Source of the DNA: Caldithrix sp. | Lineage (GTDB): Bacteria > KSB1 > UBA2214 > DYKH01 | Direction: 5' to 3' | Assembly (NCBI GenBank): GCA_020722685.1 | Contig: DYKH01000011.1 | Span: 1-18,524 of the forward strand | Length of the DNA stretch: 18,524 nucleotides | Shown: piece after piece, positions 1 through 8,040 of the stretch | How positions within the stretch are numbered: position 1 is the first letter of the stretch | Layout: each line of letters starts with the position of its first letter | The notes under the pieces: generated by a model | Database searches by the model: none | Told to the model about the DNA's origin: nothing | Seen by the model: only the letters and a program-made list of their open reading frames with translations | Program-made: the position numbers and the translations under genes

Positions 1-1080
1 GATTAACATCCAGGTTATAACTTCCATCGTACCTCCCAGGGTTATTAACGTAATAGATGAATCGATCTAAAAAATCATCATCGCTAAACTCGGGGTTATA
101 ATCCCGTTCCCAAAGCTCCATTCTGAACTTGGTACGAGTTCCCCTATCTCCGGTCCAGCATTCATGACTCCAAGGAAAAGAATGCTCTTGCATGTCAGAG
201 CTATTGAGCATTGCCGGACTCCAATTTCTAGCATTGCACTCGTAATCCTGATAGCGAGTTTGCAGGCCACGGAAGTCGGTGCAAGAACTATTGTAGCAGA
301 ACCATGTTTTTGTATAATACTCGGGCGGCCACCAAGAGTCCGGCTCGCCCTTATTTGTTGTAAACCACTGGACACCTCCCCAGCGTAAGGAGAAAGTCGA
401 AGTTACACCTTCAGTCCTGCTTTTTTCCTTCTTTTGTCCATTAGCCGTTTTTGTGCCTTGGGAGGAACCATCTTGGCCTTTGAGGTCGATGCTTTTACTC
501 CTTTGCGGCGCCTCGTCGATGCGCAAAACCAAAACGGGATTTTCTTCTGGGAGATTTCGGCTATCTATCCGGGTTTCATTACCAGAAACGTTAAAGGCTG
601 GAATCTCGATCACCAAACTGTCGTTGTAGACTGGCGCGCAGGCTACCTTCACTTCGGCATCCCAAACTGCATCTTTGTACTGCGGGTGCAAGAACACTTC
701 GACCTTGATCTCGAAATTGGGTAGCTCGCTGGTGAAGGCGGACTTGGCTGCTTGCAGTTAGGGGAGAAGGTCCGCCCCCAGATTGGTGTCTTGAATGAAT
801 TGGTCTAAATGGAAGGAATAAATGGGGTAGCCTTCGAACATTTTGGCTACCGCGCGGAAAAAGAGTGGATCGCCCATTTTATGGGCAAAAGCGTTGGTTA
901 GCTCGTATAGCTCCTTGTTACCCCCCCTTGGAAGATACTGGGAAGGTTATCTCCGGTTCCATCGGCTTTCTGCAAATTGTCGGTTTCTTCAATTTCCTGG
1001 CCTTGTTGGGGAGTTTTTTGGCAAGAAAGAGCTCCCGCCAGCAAAACCACTAAAACAAAGACGCATCGTTTCCTTAGCAT
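1..1080 (-). pseudogene. Broken lipoprotein gene, possibly DUF3103-like, truncated by left edge
   Basis: Reading begins at ATG 1080 behind a good ribosome-binding site (AAAGGAG, seven bases upstream) and gives a lipoprotein signal, MLRKRCVFVLVVLLAGALSC, with Cys20 as lipid anchor. This frame runs into a seven-base G tract (C on the plus strand, 921-927) and soon stops at 898. Inserting one G restores a protein-like frame (GNKELYELTNAFAHKMGDPL...) that meets TAA at 758-760; the same frame then stays open for about 252 codons to the left edge. That part includes a motif ENPVLVLRIDEAP, then a region rich in Trp, Tyr and Cys, then an acidic stretch ERDYNPEFSDDDF. The layout recalls secreted DUF3103-type proteins, but this is recollection only. 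Two separate lesions favour a pseudogene; sequencing error at the homopolymer explains only the first. The long stretch below 757 has no early ATG, so simple ORF calling misses it. Confidence 0.75.
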
Positions 1081-1094
1081 CTTGTGTCTCCTTT

Positions 1095-1111
1095 CTTTTA
1101 GGGTCTAAAAG
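1095..1111. repeat. Small hairpin next to the lipoprotein ribosome-binding site
   Basis: A perfect seven-base inverted repeat (CTTTTAG and CTAAAAG, three-base loop) sits in the predicted leader, directly beside the AAAGGAG ribosome-binding site. A-T rich and weak; it could modestly affect translation start, but may be chance. Confidence 0.3.
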
Positions 1112-1138
1112 CATCTCTGCCTTGCACTCTACAAAAGA

Positions 1139-1167
1139 AATATATTGAGAATCAGCCTTCCCGTAAA
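1139..1167 (-). promoter_or_regulatory. Candidate sigma-70 promoter of the broken lipoprotein gene
   Basis: On the minus strand a TTTACG box (1162-1167) lies 17 bases upstream of a TATATT box (1139-1144). The predicted start leaves a leader of roughly 50 bases before ATG 1080. The -35 matches consensus at four of six positions and the -10 at five of six. No transcript data, so moderate support only. Confidence 0.4.
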
Positions 1168-1545
1168 ATTGGCGAAAGAATCGCTTGCCTCGGTTAGTTC
1201 CTCACCAGCATCAGCATAATTTACTCGAATAAATGGAGCTACTAATAGCCATTGTCCGTACTTGGATTTTCGCAATCCAGAGCACGCGAAAAGAAAAAGC
1301 CGTACCTTGTATTCAAAACTGAAAAATTGCTAACATGCCAGAATACTAACACATCCTGCAGATAAATAGAAATCGAAAGACTAAAATATCTGGGGGAAGG
1401 AGTGCTTCTAATTGTAAAACCCGTGCCAATTTCCCTCTTGGGTCAATCTAAAAAGTTTTCCAACAAAGTCAAAAGGTTTTTCGTCTTTTTTTCGACAACA
1501 TGAGGCAACGAAGCAAAAGCGGTGGGACCAATGCCGGAAAGCACT

Positions 1546-2544
1546 TTAATGCAACACGCCCGCAGGATCTTCCATAATCTTTTTGACCTCACGCAAAAAA
1601 AGCACTCCCACGGCCCCATCGATCACACGATGGTCGCAGGAAAGGGTGACCTTCATCCGATGCCCGATGACAATTTGTCCATTTTCCACTACCGGCTTTT
1701 CGACCACGGCACCTGCCGCCAGCATTGCAGCCGCCGGTGGATTGATGATGGCAGAAAACTCCTCGATTCCGTACATGCCTAAATTACTGATGCTGAAGGT
1801 GGCGTTGGAATATTCTTCCGGCATCAACTTTCTTTCTTTGGCCCGCTTTGCTAACACCCGAACGTCTTGCGCGATTTGCTCCAGGCTTTTGCTTTCACAA
1901 TGGCGAATGACCGGAGTAATCAATCCATCGTGCACGGCAACTGCGAAGGCAATATCCACTTGGTTGTGGAAAATAATTCGATCCGACTGAAAGGATGCAT
2001 TAATCGCCGGGTGTCGGAGCAGACTCAGTGCGGCAACCTTGATGAGAATGTCATTGATACTGATTCTGGCGTGGGGATGGCTCTGATTGAATGCAGCACG
2101 AAACTTGGCCGCCTTGGCCATGTCGATTTCCATGGTTAAATAGTAATGCGGGATCGTTGATTTGCTTTGGCTCATGCGTTTCATAATAACCGAGCGCATG
2201 GCTGTCAAAGCCTGCTCTTTCCCTGCAATTGGCGGTTCCGGCAGCTGTTTCAACACTTTGGACGGCGGGTTAACACCGAACATCGTCAGCTCGGTCAGAT
2301 CTTCCCATGCGTCTCCAATAATCGCCAAGACCACCCCGGCGAGTATTTTCGATCCTTCGGGGACCAATATTTTCCGCAAGATGCCGGAGGCGGTGGCTTC
2401 CAGCTCGATGATCGATTTGTCCAGCTCCACTTCCGCAATGGCCATGCCTGCTTGTACCGGATCGCCTTCTTGCTTCAACCACTTCAGCAGCACCGGCTCG
2501 GTGACGGATTCGCCCAAATCAGGCATGATAACTTGTGTCGCCAT
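1546..2544 (-). CDS. 2-oxoacid dehydrogenase E2 (dihydrolipoamide acyltransferase), short form lacking PSBD
   Basis: The 332-residue protein has an N-terminal lipoyl domain (about 1-80), with the lipoylated lysine expected at Lys43 in the sequence VELDKSIIEL, and a C-terminal catalytic acyltransferase domain (about 112-332). The active-site signature is DHRVIDGA, with His305 and Asp309; SNLGMYGIEEFSAIINPP is also typical. E2 enzymes of this family transfer the acyl group from lipoyl-lysine to CoA in pyruvate, 2-oxoglutarate or branched-chain complexes. Usual E2 proteins are 400-450 residues or more and carry a peripheral-subunit-binding domain of about 35 residues between the two parts; here the linker (about 81-111) is too short and shows no such motif. 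The start ATG has GAGGAA four to five bases upstream. It follows priA by 20 bp and is probably cotranscribed. No E1 or E3 gene is nearby, so the substrate cannot be assigned. Confidence 0.9.
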   Translation of the reverse strand: MATQVIMPDLGESVTEPVLLKWLKQEGDPVQAGMAIAEVELDKSIIELEATASGILRKILVPEGSKILAGVVLAIIGDAWEDLTELTMFGVNPPSKVLKQLPEPPIAGKEQALTAMRSVIMKRMSQSKSTIPHYYLTMEIDMAKAAKFRAAFNQSHPHARISINDILIKVAALSLLRHPAINASFQSDRIIFHNQVDIAFAVAVHDGLITPVIRHCESKSLEQIAQDVRVLAKRAKERKLMPEEYSNATFSISNLGMYGIEEFSAIINPPAAAMLAAGAVVEKPVVENGQIVIGHRMKVTLSCDHRVIDGAVGVLFLREVKKIMEDPAGVLH

Positions 2545-2564
2545 TCTTCCTCAGAGCGGTGAAA

Positions 2565-5063
2565 TTACAGGATCGAAACAGGATCTACATCGATGGAAAT
2601 GTGGACTTTTTTTGCCCGGTGTTTTTGCTTAAAGGCTGCCAAGGCAGAACGGATGGCATTTTTCATTTCCTGCCCGCCAAAATCGGATTGTTTCAAGCTC
2701 ATGAACAAAATCTGATAGCGGTAGTCGCCTTGCAGCTTGGAGAGCGTTGCGGCGGCAGGGCCAAGCATCTTGAATGCGCCGCTGGCTTGGATCAGTGACC
2801 CTAACTTCTCAGCAACCCGTTTGACGGATTGTTCTTCGGGCCCACGGAAGAGCATGTTGATGATCCGGCTATAAGGCGGGTAGCTTAGACCGCGACGATC
2901 TGCCATTTCCGCTTTGTAAAAAGAAAGGAAGTCGTGATTCTTGGCATAGTAAAGGCTATAGTGATCGGGACTGTAGGTTTGGATGATGACTTCACCCTTT
3001 CGGTCTTTTCGACCGGCCCGACCTGCTACTTGCGTCAAGAGTTGAAAAGTTCGCTCACCGGCGCGAAAGTCAGGGAAGAGCAGCTCGGTATCCGCGGAAA
3101 TCACCCCCACCAAAGTGACTTTGGGAAAGTCCAATCCCTTGGCCACCATCTGGGTGCCGAGAAGAATTCGAAATTCTCCGCTGGCGAATTTGGTCAGGAT
3201 TTTGTCGTGCGCCCACTTGCCCTTGGTAGTGTCAAGATCCATCCGCACGGCATTGACGCCTGGAAACAAGGTGTGTATCTCTTCTTCGACTCTTTGGGTG
3301 CCGACGCCGCGGAAAAAAATGTTGATCCCGTTGCATTGGGGACAAGTTTCCGGGGCGCGCCGCATGTAGCCGCAGTAGTGGCATTTCAAGGTATGATTGG
3401 TGATATGAAAGGTGAGGGTGATGTCGCAATTTTCGCATTTAGCGGTGTAGCCGCAGTCTTGGCATTTGATCAAGGTGGCAAAGCCGCGACGATTCAGAAA
3501 CAGGATAATCTGTTCTCCCAACGCCAGCTTTTCGTCGATCTTTTTTCGCAGCAGGCGGGAGAATATGATCGGCTCTTTCCGACCAATGATTCTTGGCTCA
3601 CGTCTTAAATCCACAATTTCAATGGCTGGCATAGGTACATCATCGATGCGTTTCGGTAGGGTCAGGAGCTGGTACTTGCCGACCTGTGCGTTAAAGTACG
3701 AATCCACCGAAGGCGTGGCCGATCCCAAGACCACCACTGCCTTGCTGAGCTTGGCCCGCATCACGGCCACGTCCCGGGCGTGATAGCGCGGAGTCAAATC
3801 CACCTGCTTGTAGGACGGCTCGTGCTCTTCGTCGACGACGATCAAGCCGATGTTTGTGAGCGGCGCAAAAATCGCAGACCGAGGACCGATGACGATTTGA
3901 TGCTGACCTTCCCAAGTTTTGCGCCAGGAATCGTATCGCTCACCCGGCGACATGCGGCTATGAAAGACCGCTACCTTTTCGCCAAAGTGGGAGCGAAAGC
4001 GGCTGACCATTTGTGGCGTCAGGGCAATCTCGGGCACCAGAACGATGGCCGTGCGCCTTTGCGCCAATGCATGGTAAATGGCTTCGATATACACCTGCGT
4101 CTTGCCGCTCCCGGTCACCCCGTGCAGCAGGCAGGTGCTGAATTCCTCTCTATCAATGCGGCCTTTTATTTCCTCCAACGCAACTCGCTGATCGGGATTG
4201 AGGACGATGTTGGGCGGCGGCTCGATCACCTGCTCGCCGTAATAGTTGCGGTAACTCTCTTCCTTTCGAAGAGCGAGAATGCCTCGTTCCACGAGTCCCT
4301 TGACAACCGTACTGCTGACGCCGGCGCGGCGGGTAAAATCCGCCCGGGTGAATTCCATGTCCGGAAAGGCCAGGAATACCTCCAGACACTTGGCCTGTGT
4401 AGGAGCTCTCTGTCGCATTTCCTCTATGAGGTCCGGAAGATCGTCATAGCCGAGCGTTTCCGCCAGCTCCACAAAGGTTTCGAATTTTTTGCCCACTTTT
4501 GCCTTGGGCAGGGACAGCTCGATGCGAACGTGCCCCGCTGCGCGCAAACCCCTTAAGGCCGAATAGACGCTCCCAGTTTGCACTTGTCGCTTCAGCTTAT
4601 TAAGTGGCATAGGGCTATCGGTAGCCAAAACCCGGACGATCTCGGCTTGGCGCGGCGCCCGATAAGCCAAGGACTCAGCCAAGGAGATCGGATGCTCGTG
4701 CGTCAGCCTGACGACCTTTTGCGACATCACCTGGATGCCGGCCGGCAGGGCCGCTTTCAGCACCTCGCCCCAGCCGCAGATGTAATACTCACCAATCCAC
4801 TTTGCCAAAGCCAGCACTTCGGGGGTGAAAAGGGGAACCGGATCCAGCACTTCCTCGATCTCTTTCAACTCCTCCAAATCTGTAGTCTTTCTTCTACCCA
4901 CCACAAAGCCGGTAACTTTGCGGGGACCGAACGGCACGTACACACGGCTCCCCGGCACCACATCGCCCAAGAACCTTTCCGGAATGACGTAGGTGAATGG
5001 ATGATCGACGGGGACGGGGAAGACAACCTCGGCGTAAGGATATTTGCTCACGTCATCGTTCAC
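2565..5063 (-). CDS. priA: Primosomal replication-restart helicase PriA
   Basis: PriA recognises stalled or repaired forks and reloads the replicative helicase; it is a 3'-to-5' superfamily 2 helicase. The 832-residue product is full length. The N-terminal DNA-binding part (about 10-105) includes DHPFTYVIPE and PFGPRKVTGFVVG. Walker A is GVTGSGKT (315-322) and motif II is DEEH (411-414). Eight cysteines for two zinc ions lie at 534, 537, 543, 546, 561, 564, 574 and 577, and motif VI is QVAGRAGR (678-685). The C-terminal domain ends VHISIDVDP, as is usual. The start is GTG at 5063; a second GTG lies four codons later, and neither has a clear Shine-Dalgarno, so the exact first residue is uncertain. 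The E2 gene follows closely on the same strand. Confidence 0.97.
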   Translation of the reverse strand: MNDDVSKYPYAEVVFPVPVDHPFTYVIPERFLGDVVPGSRVYVPFGPRKVTGFVVGRRKTTDLEELKEIEEVLDPVPLFTPEVLALAKWIGEYYICGWGEVLKAALPAGIQVMSQKVVRLTHEHPISLAESLAYRAPRQAEIVRVLATDSPMPLNKLKRQVQTGSVYSALRGLRAAGHVRIELSLPKAKVGKKFETFVELAETLGYDDLPDLIEEMRQRAPTQAKCLEVFLAFPDMEFTRADFTRRAGVSSTVVKGLVERGILALRKEESYRNYYGEQVIEPPPNIVLNPDQRVALEEIKGRIDREEFSTCLLHGVTGSGKTQVYIEAIYHALAQRRTAIVLVPEIALTPQMVSRFRSHFGEKVAVFHSRMSPGERYDSWRKTWEGQHQIVIGPRSAIFAPLTNIGLIVVDEEHEPSYKQVDLTPRYHARDVAVMRAKLSKAVVVLGSATPSVDSYFNAQVGKYQLLTLPKRIDDVPMPAIEIVDLRREPRIIGRKEPIIFSRLLRKKIDEKLALGEQIILFLNRRGFATLIKCQDCGYTAKCENCDITLTFHITNHTLKCHYCGYMRRAPETCPQCNGINIFFRGVGTQRVEEEIHTLFPGVNAVRMDLDTTKGKWAHDKILTKFASGEFRILLGTQMVAKGLDFPKVTLVGVISADTELLFPDFRAGERTFQLLTQVAGRAGRKDRKGEVIIQTYSPDHYSLYYAKNHDFLSFYKAEMADRRGLSYPPYSRIINMLFRGPEEQSVKRVAEKLGSLIQASGAFKMLGPAAATLSKLQGDYRYQILFMSLKQSDFGGQEMKNAIRSALAAFKQKHRAKKVHISIDVDPVSIL

Positions 5064-5545
5064 GGCAGATATTAGCCAAAAAAGTACTATTATGCAACGT
5101 TAAAAGCAGGTATTATCATTCGCTCACAGGAATTCGGATTTATCAGCCACGCAAACAGTCAAAATCATTATGGACAAAATCATCAAAAATTCCATGCGAC
5201 GATTGGACCGAAAGGATGATGGAGAAAAAAACCCCCGCCATTTTTTGCCGCGTAAGACCTCACTGTCAGATTGCCTCCACCCATGAGCAACGTCTTGCGC
5301 AGGTGCATCCTTTTGACCACAATTATTTTGACTTTTGACCCAGAGATTGGGCACAAGCCATGGTTGCGGAGGTCGGGGCCGGCATTTACCTCTTGTAATT
5401 TAGCCGCATTTTGTTAAATTCTGCGCACACTGCTCATAGGTTGGCAGTCTCCAAGCCCGCAGGCTTGCCAAACACATTTCGGATTTGCCAAACCGCGGAT
5501 GCAGCAGTCTGATTTGATCCCCCTGAATGAACGAGGAGGCTTTCC
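5064..5545. other. Divergent intergenic region of 482 bp between priA and cyclophilin gene
   Basis: This gap should hold the promoters of priA (leftward) and the cyclophilin operon (rightward). Short frames within it do not look like proteins. A weak rightward promoter candidate is TTGTAA (5393-5398), 16 bases, TAAATT (5415-5420). Just before the cyclophilin gene, a nine-base direct repeat TTGCCAAAC occurs at 5465-5473 and 5485-5493, a 20-base period. For priA an isolated CATAAT-like box is present, but no convincing partner. Confidence 0.4.
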
Positions 5546-6229
5546 ATGCACAAACTGTACATCATTTTTATCCTGATTCTCATTATTTCTGTTCTGTCCT
5601 GTGGCAGCAAAAAAGAGCTACAAGTTGAAAAAGCAACCTGCGCACCGATATCCGGAGCGGAGATACTGAACATCATCAACAAGGTGAAACAAACACCTTT
5701 GGAGCCGGTGGCTGCCAATGAAGTGGCAGTTCTGGAAACCAATTTGGGCAAAATGGTCATCCAGTTTTTCCCGGACAAAGCGCCGCAGCATTGCAGCGCC
5801 TTTAAACGATTGGTAAAGACCGGCTATTACACCTGCACCTCCTTTCACCGCGTGATCAAAGGCTTTATGATTCAGGGTGGAGATATATACACCCGGGATG
5901 ACGATCCCAATAACGATGGCAATGGCCCCGGGCCGGGCTATACCTTGCCGGCAGAGTTTAATAGCACTCCGCACGACAAAGGCATCCTCTCCATGGCGCG
6001 TCGCGGCGACGACGAAAACAGCGCCGGCAGCCAATTCTTCATCGTCCTCTCCAGAGAAAGCACCGCGCACTTGGACGGCAAGTACACGGTCTTTGGCAAG
6101 GTGATCGAGGGCATCGACGTCCTAGAGAAGATTGGGGCGGTCCAGACCACCATGTCACCGGTCTATCAGCAACCGGTCTTGCCGGTGGAGCCGGTGGTGA
6201 TCGAAAAGGCCTACATGGAAACCAGGTAA
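5546..6229 (+). CDS. Lipoprotein cyclophilin-type peptidyl-prolyl cis-trans isomerase
   Basis: This 227-residue protein catalyses cis-trans isomerisation of X-Pro bonds. Residues 1-18 form a lipoprotein signal with a lipobox ending LSC (Cys19), so it is probably membrane-anchored and faces the periplasm. The cyclophilin domain spans about 60-225. Active-site features are FHRVIKGFMIQGGD (100-113; Arg102 and Gln110), AGSQFF (160-165) and HLDGKYTVFGKV (175-186); His instead of Trp in that last motif is usual for bacterial forms. The insertion after GGD (DDDPNNDGNGPGP) is acidic and Gly/Pro-rich, as in related lipoprotein forms. ATG has GAGGAGG about seven bases upstream, a strong start. The protease gene begins 23 bp downstream, suggesting an operon for folding and processing exported proteins. 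Confidence 0.95.
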   Translation: MHKLYIIFILILIISVLSCGSKKELQVEKATCAPISGAEILNIINKVKQTPLEPVAANEVAVLETNLGKMVIQFFPDKAPQHCSAFKRLVKTGYYTCTSFHRVIKGFMIQGGDIYTRDDDPNNDGNGPGPGYTLPAEFNSTPHDKGILSMARRGDDENSAGSQFFIVLSRESTAHLDGKYTVFGKVIEGIDVLEKIGAVQTTMSPVYQQPVLPVEPVVIEKAYMETR

Positions 6230-6252
6230 CCCTGTAGCGTCTGATTACACTT

Positions 6253-8016
6253 ATGCGCCCCACAAATACACGGCCGCGGCAAATACAGCGATGGGTACGA
6301 GGCCTCACCGGCAGCCACTGGGTCTGGCTGGTCTTGTTTCCCGTCGTGGTTTTCCCGCAGCAGCAAATCGAACCAAGAAAACAAGTTGCTAAGTACTGGT
6401 TCTTTTTTGTCGACAAGGGACCCGCTTCGCTGCACAAATCGGCGCTGTTGTCCGCCGAATCAAGCCTTCTGCCAAAAGCAAAAGCAAGGCGGCTCAAGGT
6501 CAGTTCGCAAGGGGCGCTGGTAGATTATACCGACTTGGCGGTTTGGCAGCCATACGTTGATGATCTGCGGCGACGGGGTGTCGTGCTGGTCAACGTTTCC
6601 AAGTGGCTGAATGCCGTCAGCGCCTTCGCGGACGAAGACCAGTTGCGGCTGCTATCAGGACTGCCATGCATTTCCCGCTATCAGCCGGTAGGTAAATTTC
6701 ATCGTGAGCGATTTCAGCAGGGGGCATCCATGGAGAAGCCTTCGCTTCCGTCGTTCTCCCATGAGTTAGACTATGGCCTTTCTCTAGTTCAAAACGAATT
6801 GATGGCCGTCCCACAAGTTCACGATTTGGGGTTTTACGGTCAGGGCGTCCTCATTGCGCTCCTCGATACCGGCTTTCGCCTGAACCACGAGGCATTTAGC
6901 CAATTGGACGTTCTAGCCAAATATGATTTCATCAATAAAGATTCAATCGTCGAAAACGAGTCAGGACAAGATTTACCTTCTCAGGATCACCATGGCTCAA
7001 TTGTATTGTCCATTATCGCCGGATATGCTGCCAGCAATCTGATCGGCCCGGCTTTTGGCGCCAGTTTTCTATTGGCAAAAACTGAGGACGTGAGCAGCGA
7101 AACCCCGATCGAAGAAGATTATTGGATCGCCGCTGCGGAATGGGCGGATAGCCTGGGGGCGGACATCATCAGCTCCAGCCTCGGCTACATCGACTGGTAC
7201 GAATACGCGGACATGAATGGCGACACGGCGCCCATCACCATCGCCGCCGATTTAGCCGCGAAAAAAGGAATTTTAGTGGTGGTCGCCGCCGGCAATGAAG
7301 GCAATGCTCCCTGGCACTACATCTCCGCGCCGGCTGACGGTGATAGCGTGGTTGCCGTCGGCGCGGTGAGCAGCAGCGGCATCGTCGCTGCGTTTAGCTC
7401 CCGCGGCCCCAGCGCTGACGGCAGAATCAAGCCGGACGTCATGGCTATGGGCGTATCCACTCGATGCATTGCCGTAGCCAATAGTCAAGAAATCGGCAGC
7501 AGCTACGCCAGCGTGAACGGCACTTCGGCAGCTTGTCCATTAGCGGCTGGCGCCGCGGCCTTGATCCTGTGCGCCCATCCACAGCTCACGCCGATGCAGG
7601 TTCGGGAATCCCTGTGGCGTACCGCCGACCGCGCTCCCGATCCGGATAATACTTATGGCTATGGATTGGTGAATGCCTTGACGGCGCTGAGCTTTTGGGG
7701 CTCGCCGCCGGATGGCCTGCCGGAACAGCATCGTTTGGTGGGAAGCTATCCCAACCCATTCAGTCCTACAGCCAACGATAGGATGCGCATCGTTTTCGAT
7801 ATTGCCGACGAGGCTTATGTCACGGCGGGGGTGTACAATATACTGGGACAAAAGGTAGCGACCCTTCGTCCCGCATACAAATTCCCCGGAAAGAATGAGT
7901 GCCTATGGTGGAATGGTCGTGATGATGCGAATCGCCCTTTGGCGAGTGGAGTTTATTTGTGCCGAGTGCAGATCGGCAGCTTCTCCGGGACCACGAAGAT
8001 TACTCTTCTGCACTAA
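6253..8016 (+). CDS. Secreted subtilisin-like S8 serine protease with type IX-style C-terminal sorting domain
   Basis: The 587-residue product has a positively charged N-terminus and a hydrophobic stretch (about 22-35) acting as signal peptide, then a prodomain-like region to about 170. The S8 catalytic domain follows: Asp205 (ALLDTGF), His247 (DHHGSIV), the oxyanion Asn347 (AAGNEG) and Ser425 (NGTSAACP). The last 90 residues begin SYPNPFSP and continue with GVYNILGQKVATL and SGVYLCRVQ, the pattern of type A sorting/FlgD-like domains. In Bacteroidetes such tails direct passengers through the type IX secretion system and are removed at the surface. It lies 23 bp after the cyclophilin gene and 24 bp before the patatin gene. 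The start ATG has no strong Shine-Dalgarno; translation may be coupled to the upstream gene. The substrate is unknown. Confidence 0.93.
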   Translation: MRPTNTRPRQIQRWVRGLTGSHWVWLVLFPVVVFPQQQIEPRKQVAKYWFFFVDKGPASLHKSALLSAESSLLPKAKARRLKVSSQGALVDYTDLAVWQPYVDDLRRRGVVLVNVSKWLNAVSAFADEDQLRLLSGLPCISRYQPVGKFHRERFQQGASMEKPSLPSFSHELDYGLSLVQNELMAVPQVHDLGFYGQGVLIALLDTGFRLNHEAFSQLDVLAKYDFINKDSIVENESGQDLPSQDHHGSIVLSIIAGYAASNLIGPAFGASFLLAKTEDVSSETPIEEDYWIAAAEWADSLGADIISSSLGYIDWYEYADMNGDTAPITIAADLAAKKGILVVVAAGNEGNAPWHYISAPADGDSVVAVGAVSSSGIVAAFSSRGPSADGRIKPDVMAMGVSTRCIAVANSQEIGSSYASVNGTSAACPLAAGAAALILCAHPQLTPMQVRESLWRTADRAPDPDNTYGYGLVNALTALSFWGSPPDGLPEQHRLVGSYPNPFSPTANDRMRIVFDIADEAYVTAGVYNILGQKVATLRPAYKFPGKNECLWWNGRDDANRPLASGVYLCRVQIGSFSGTTKITLLH

Positions 8017-8040
8017 GGGAGAAAGGGCAAGAATCGACCC

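Larger units (their letters stand above)
1081..1545. other. Intergenic region of 465 bp
   Basis: Apart from the promoter and hairpin close to 1100-1170, this A-T rich stretch shows no protein-like frame on either strand and no RNA gene I recognise. It separates the end of the E2 gene from the start of the lipoprotein gene, both on the minus strand. There are T-rich runs near 1480-1495 on the plus strand, but no hairpin placed to make a terminator for the E2 gene. Confidence 0.5.

Noticed and set aside
67..375. Minus-strand frame of 102 residues
   Set aside because: It is in a different frame from the lipoprotein reading, which stays open through the same bases and has better composition.
434..1148. 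Plus-strand open frames of about 100 residues in the first kilobase
   Set aside because: They lie opposite the minus-strand lipoprotein, whose translation is far more protein-like and has a lipobox and ribosome-binding site.
5124..5354. Small minus-strand frame between priA and the cyclophilin gene
   Set aside because: There is no ribosome-binding site, domain or protein-like composition.
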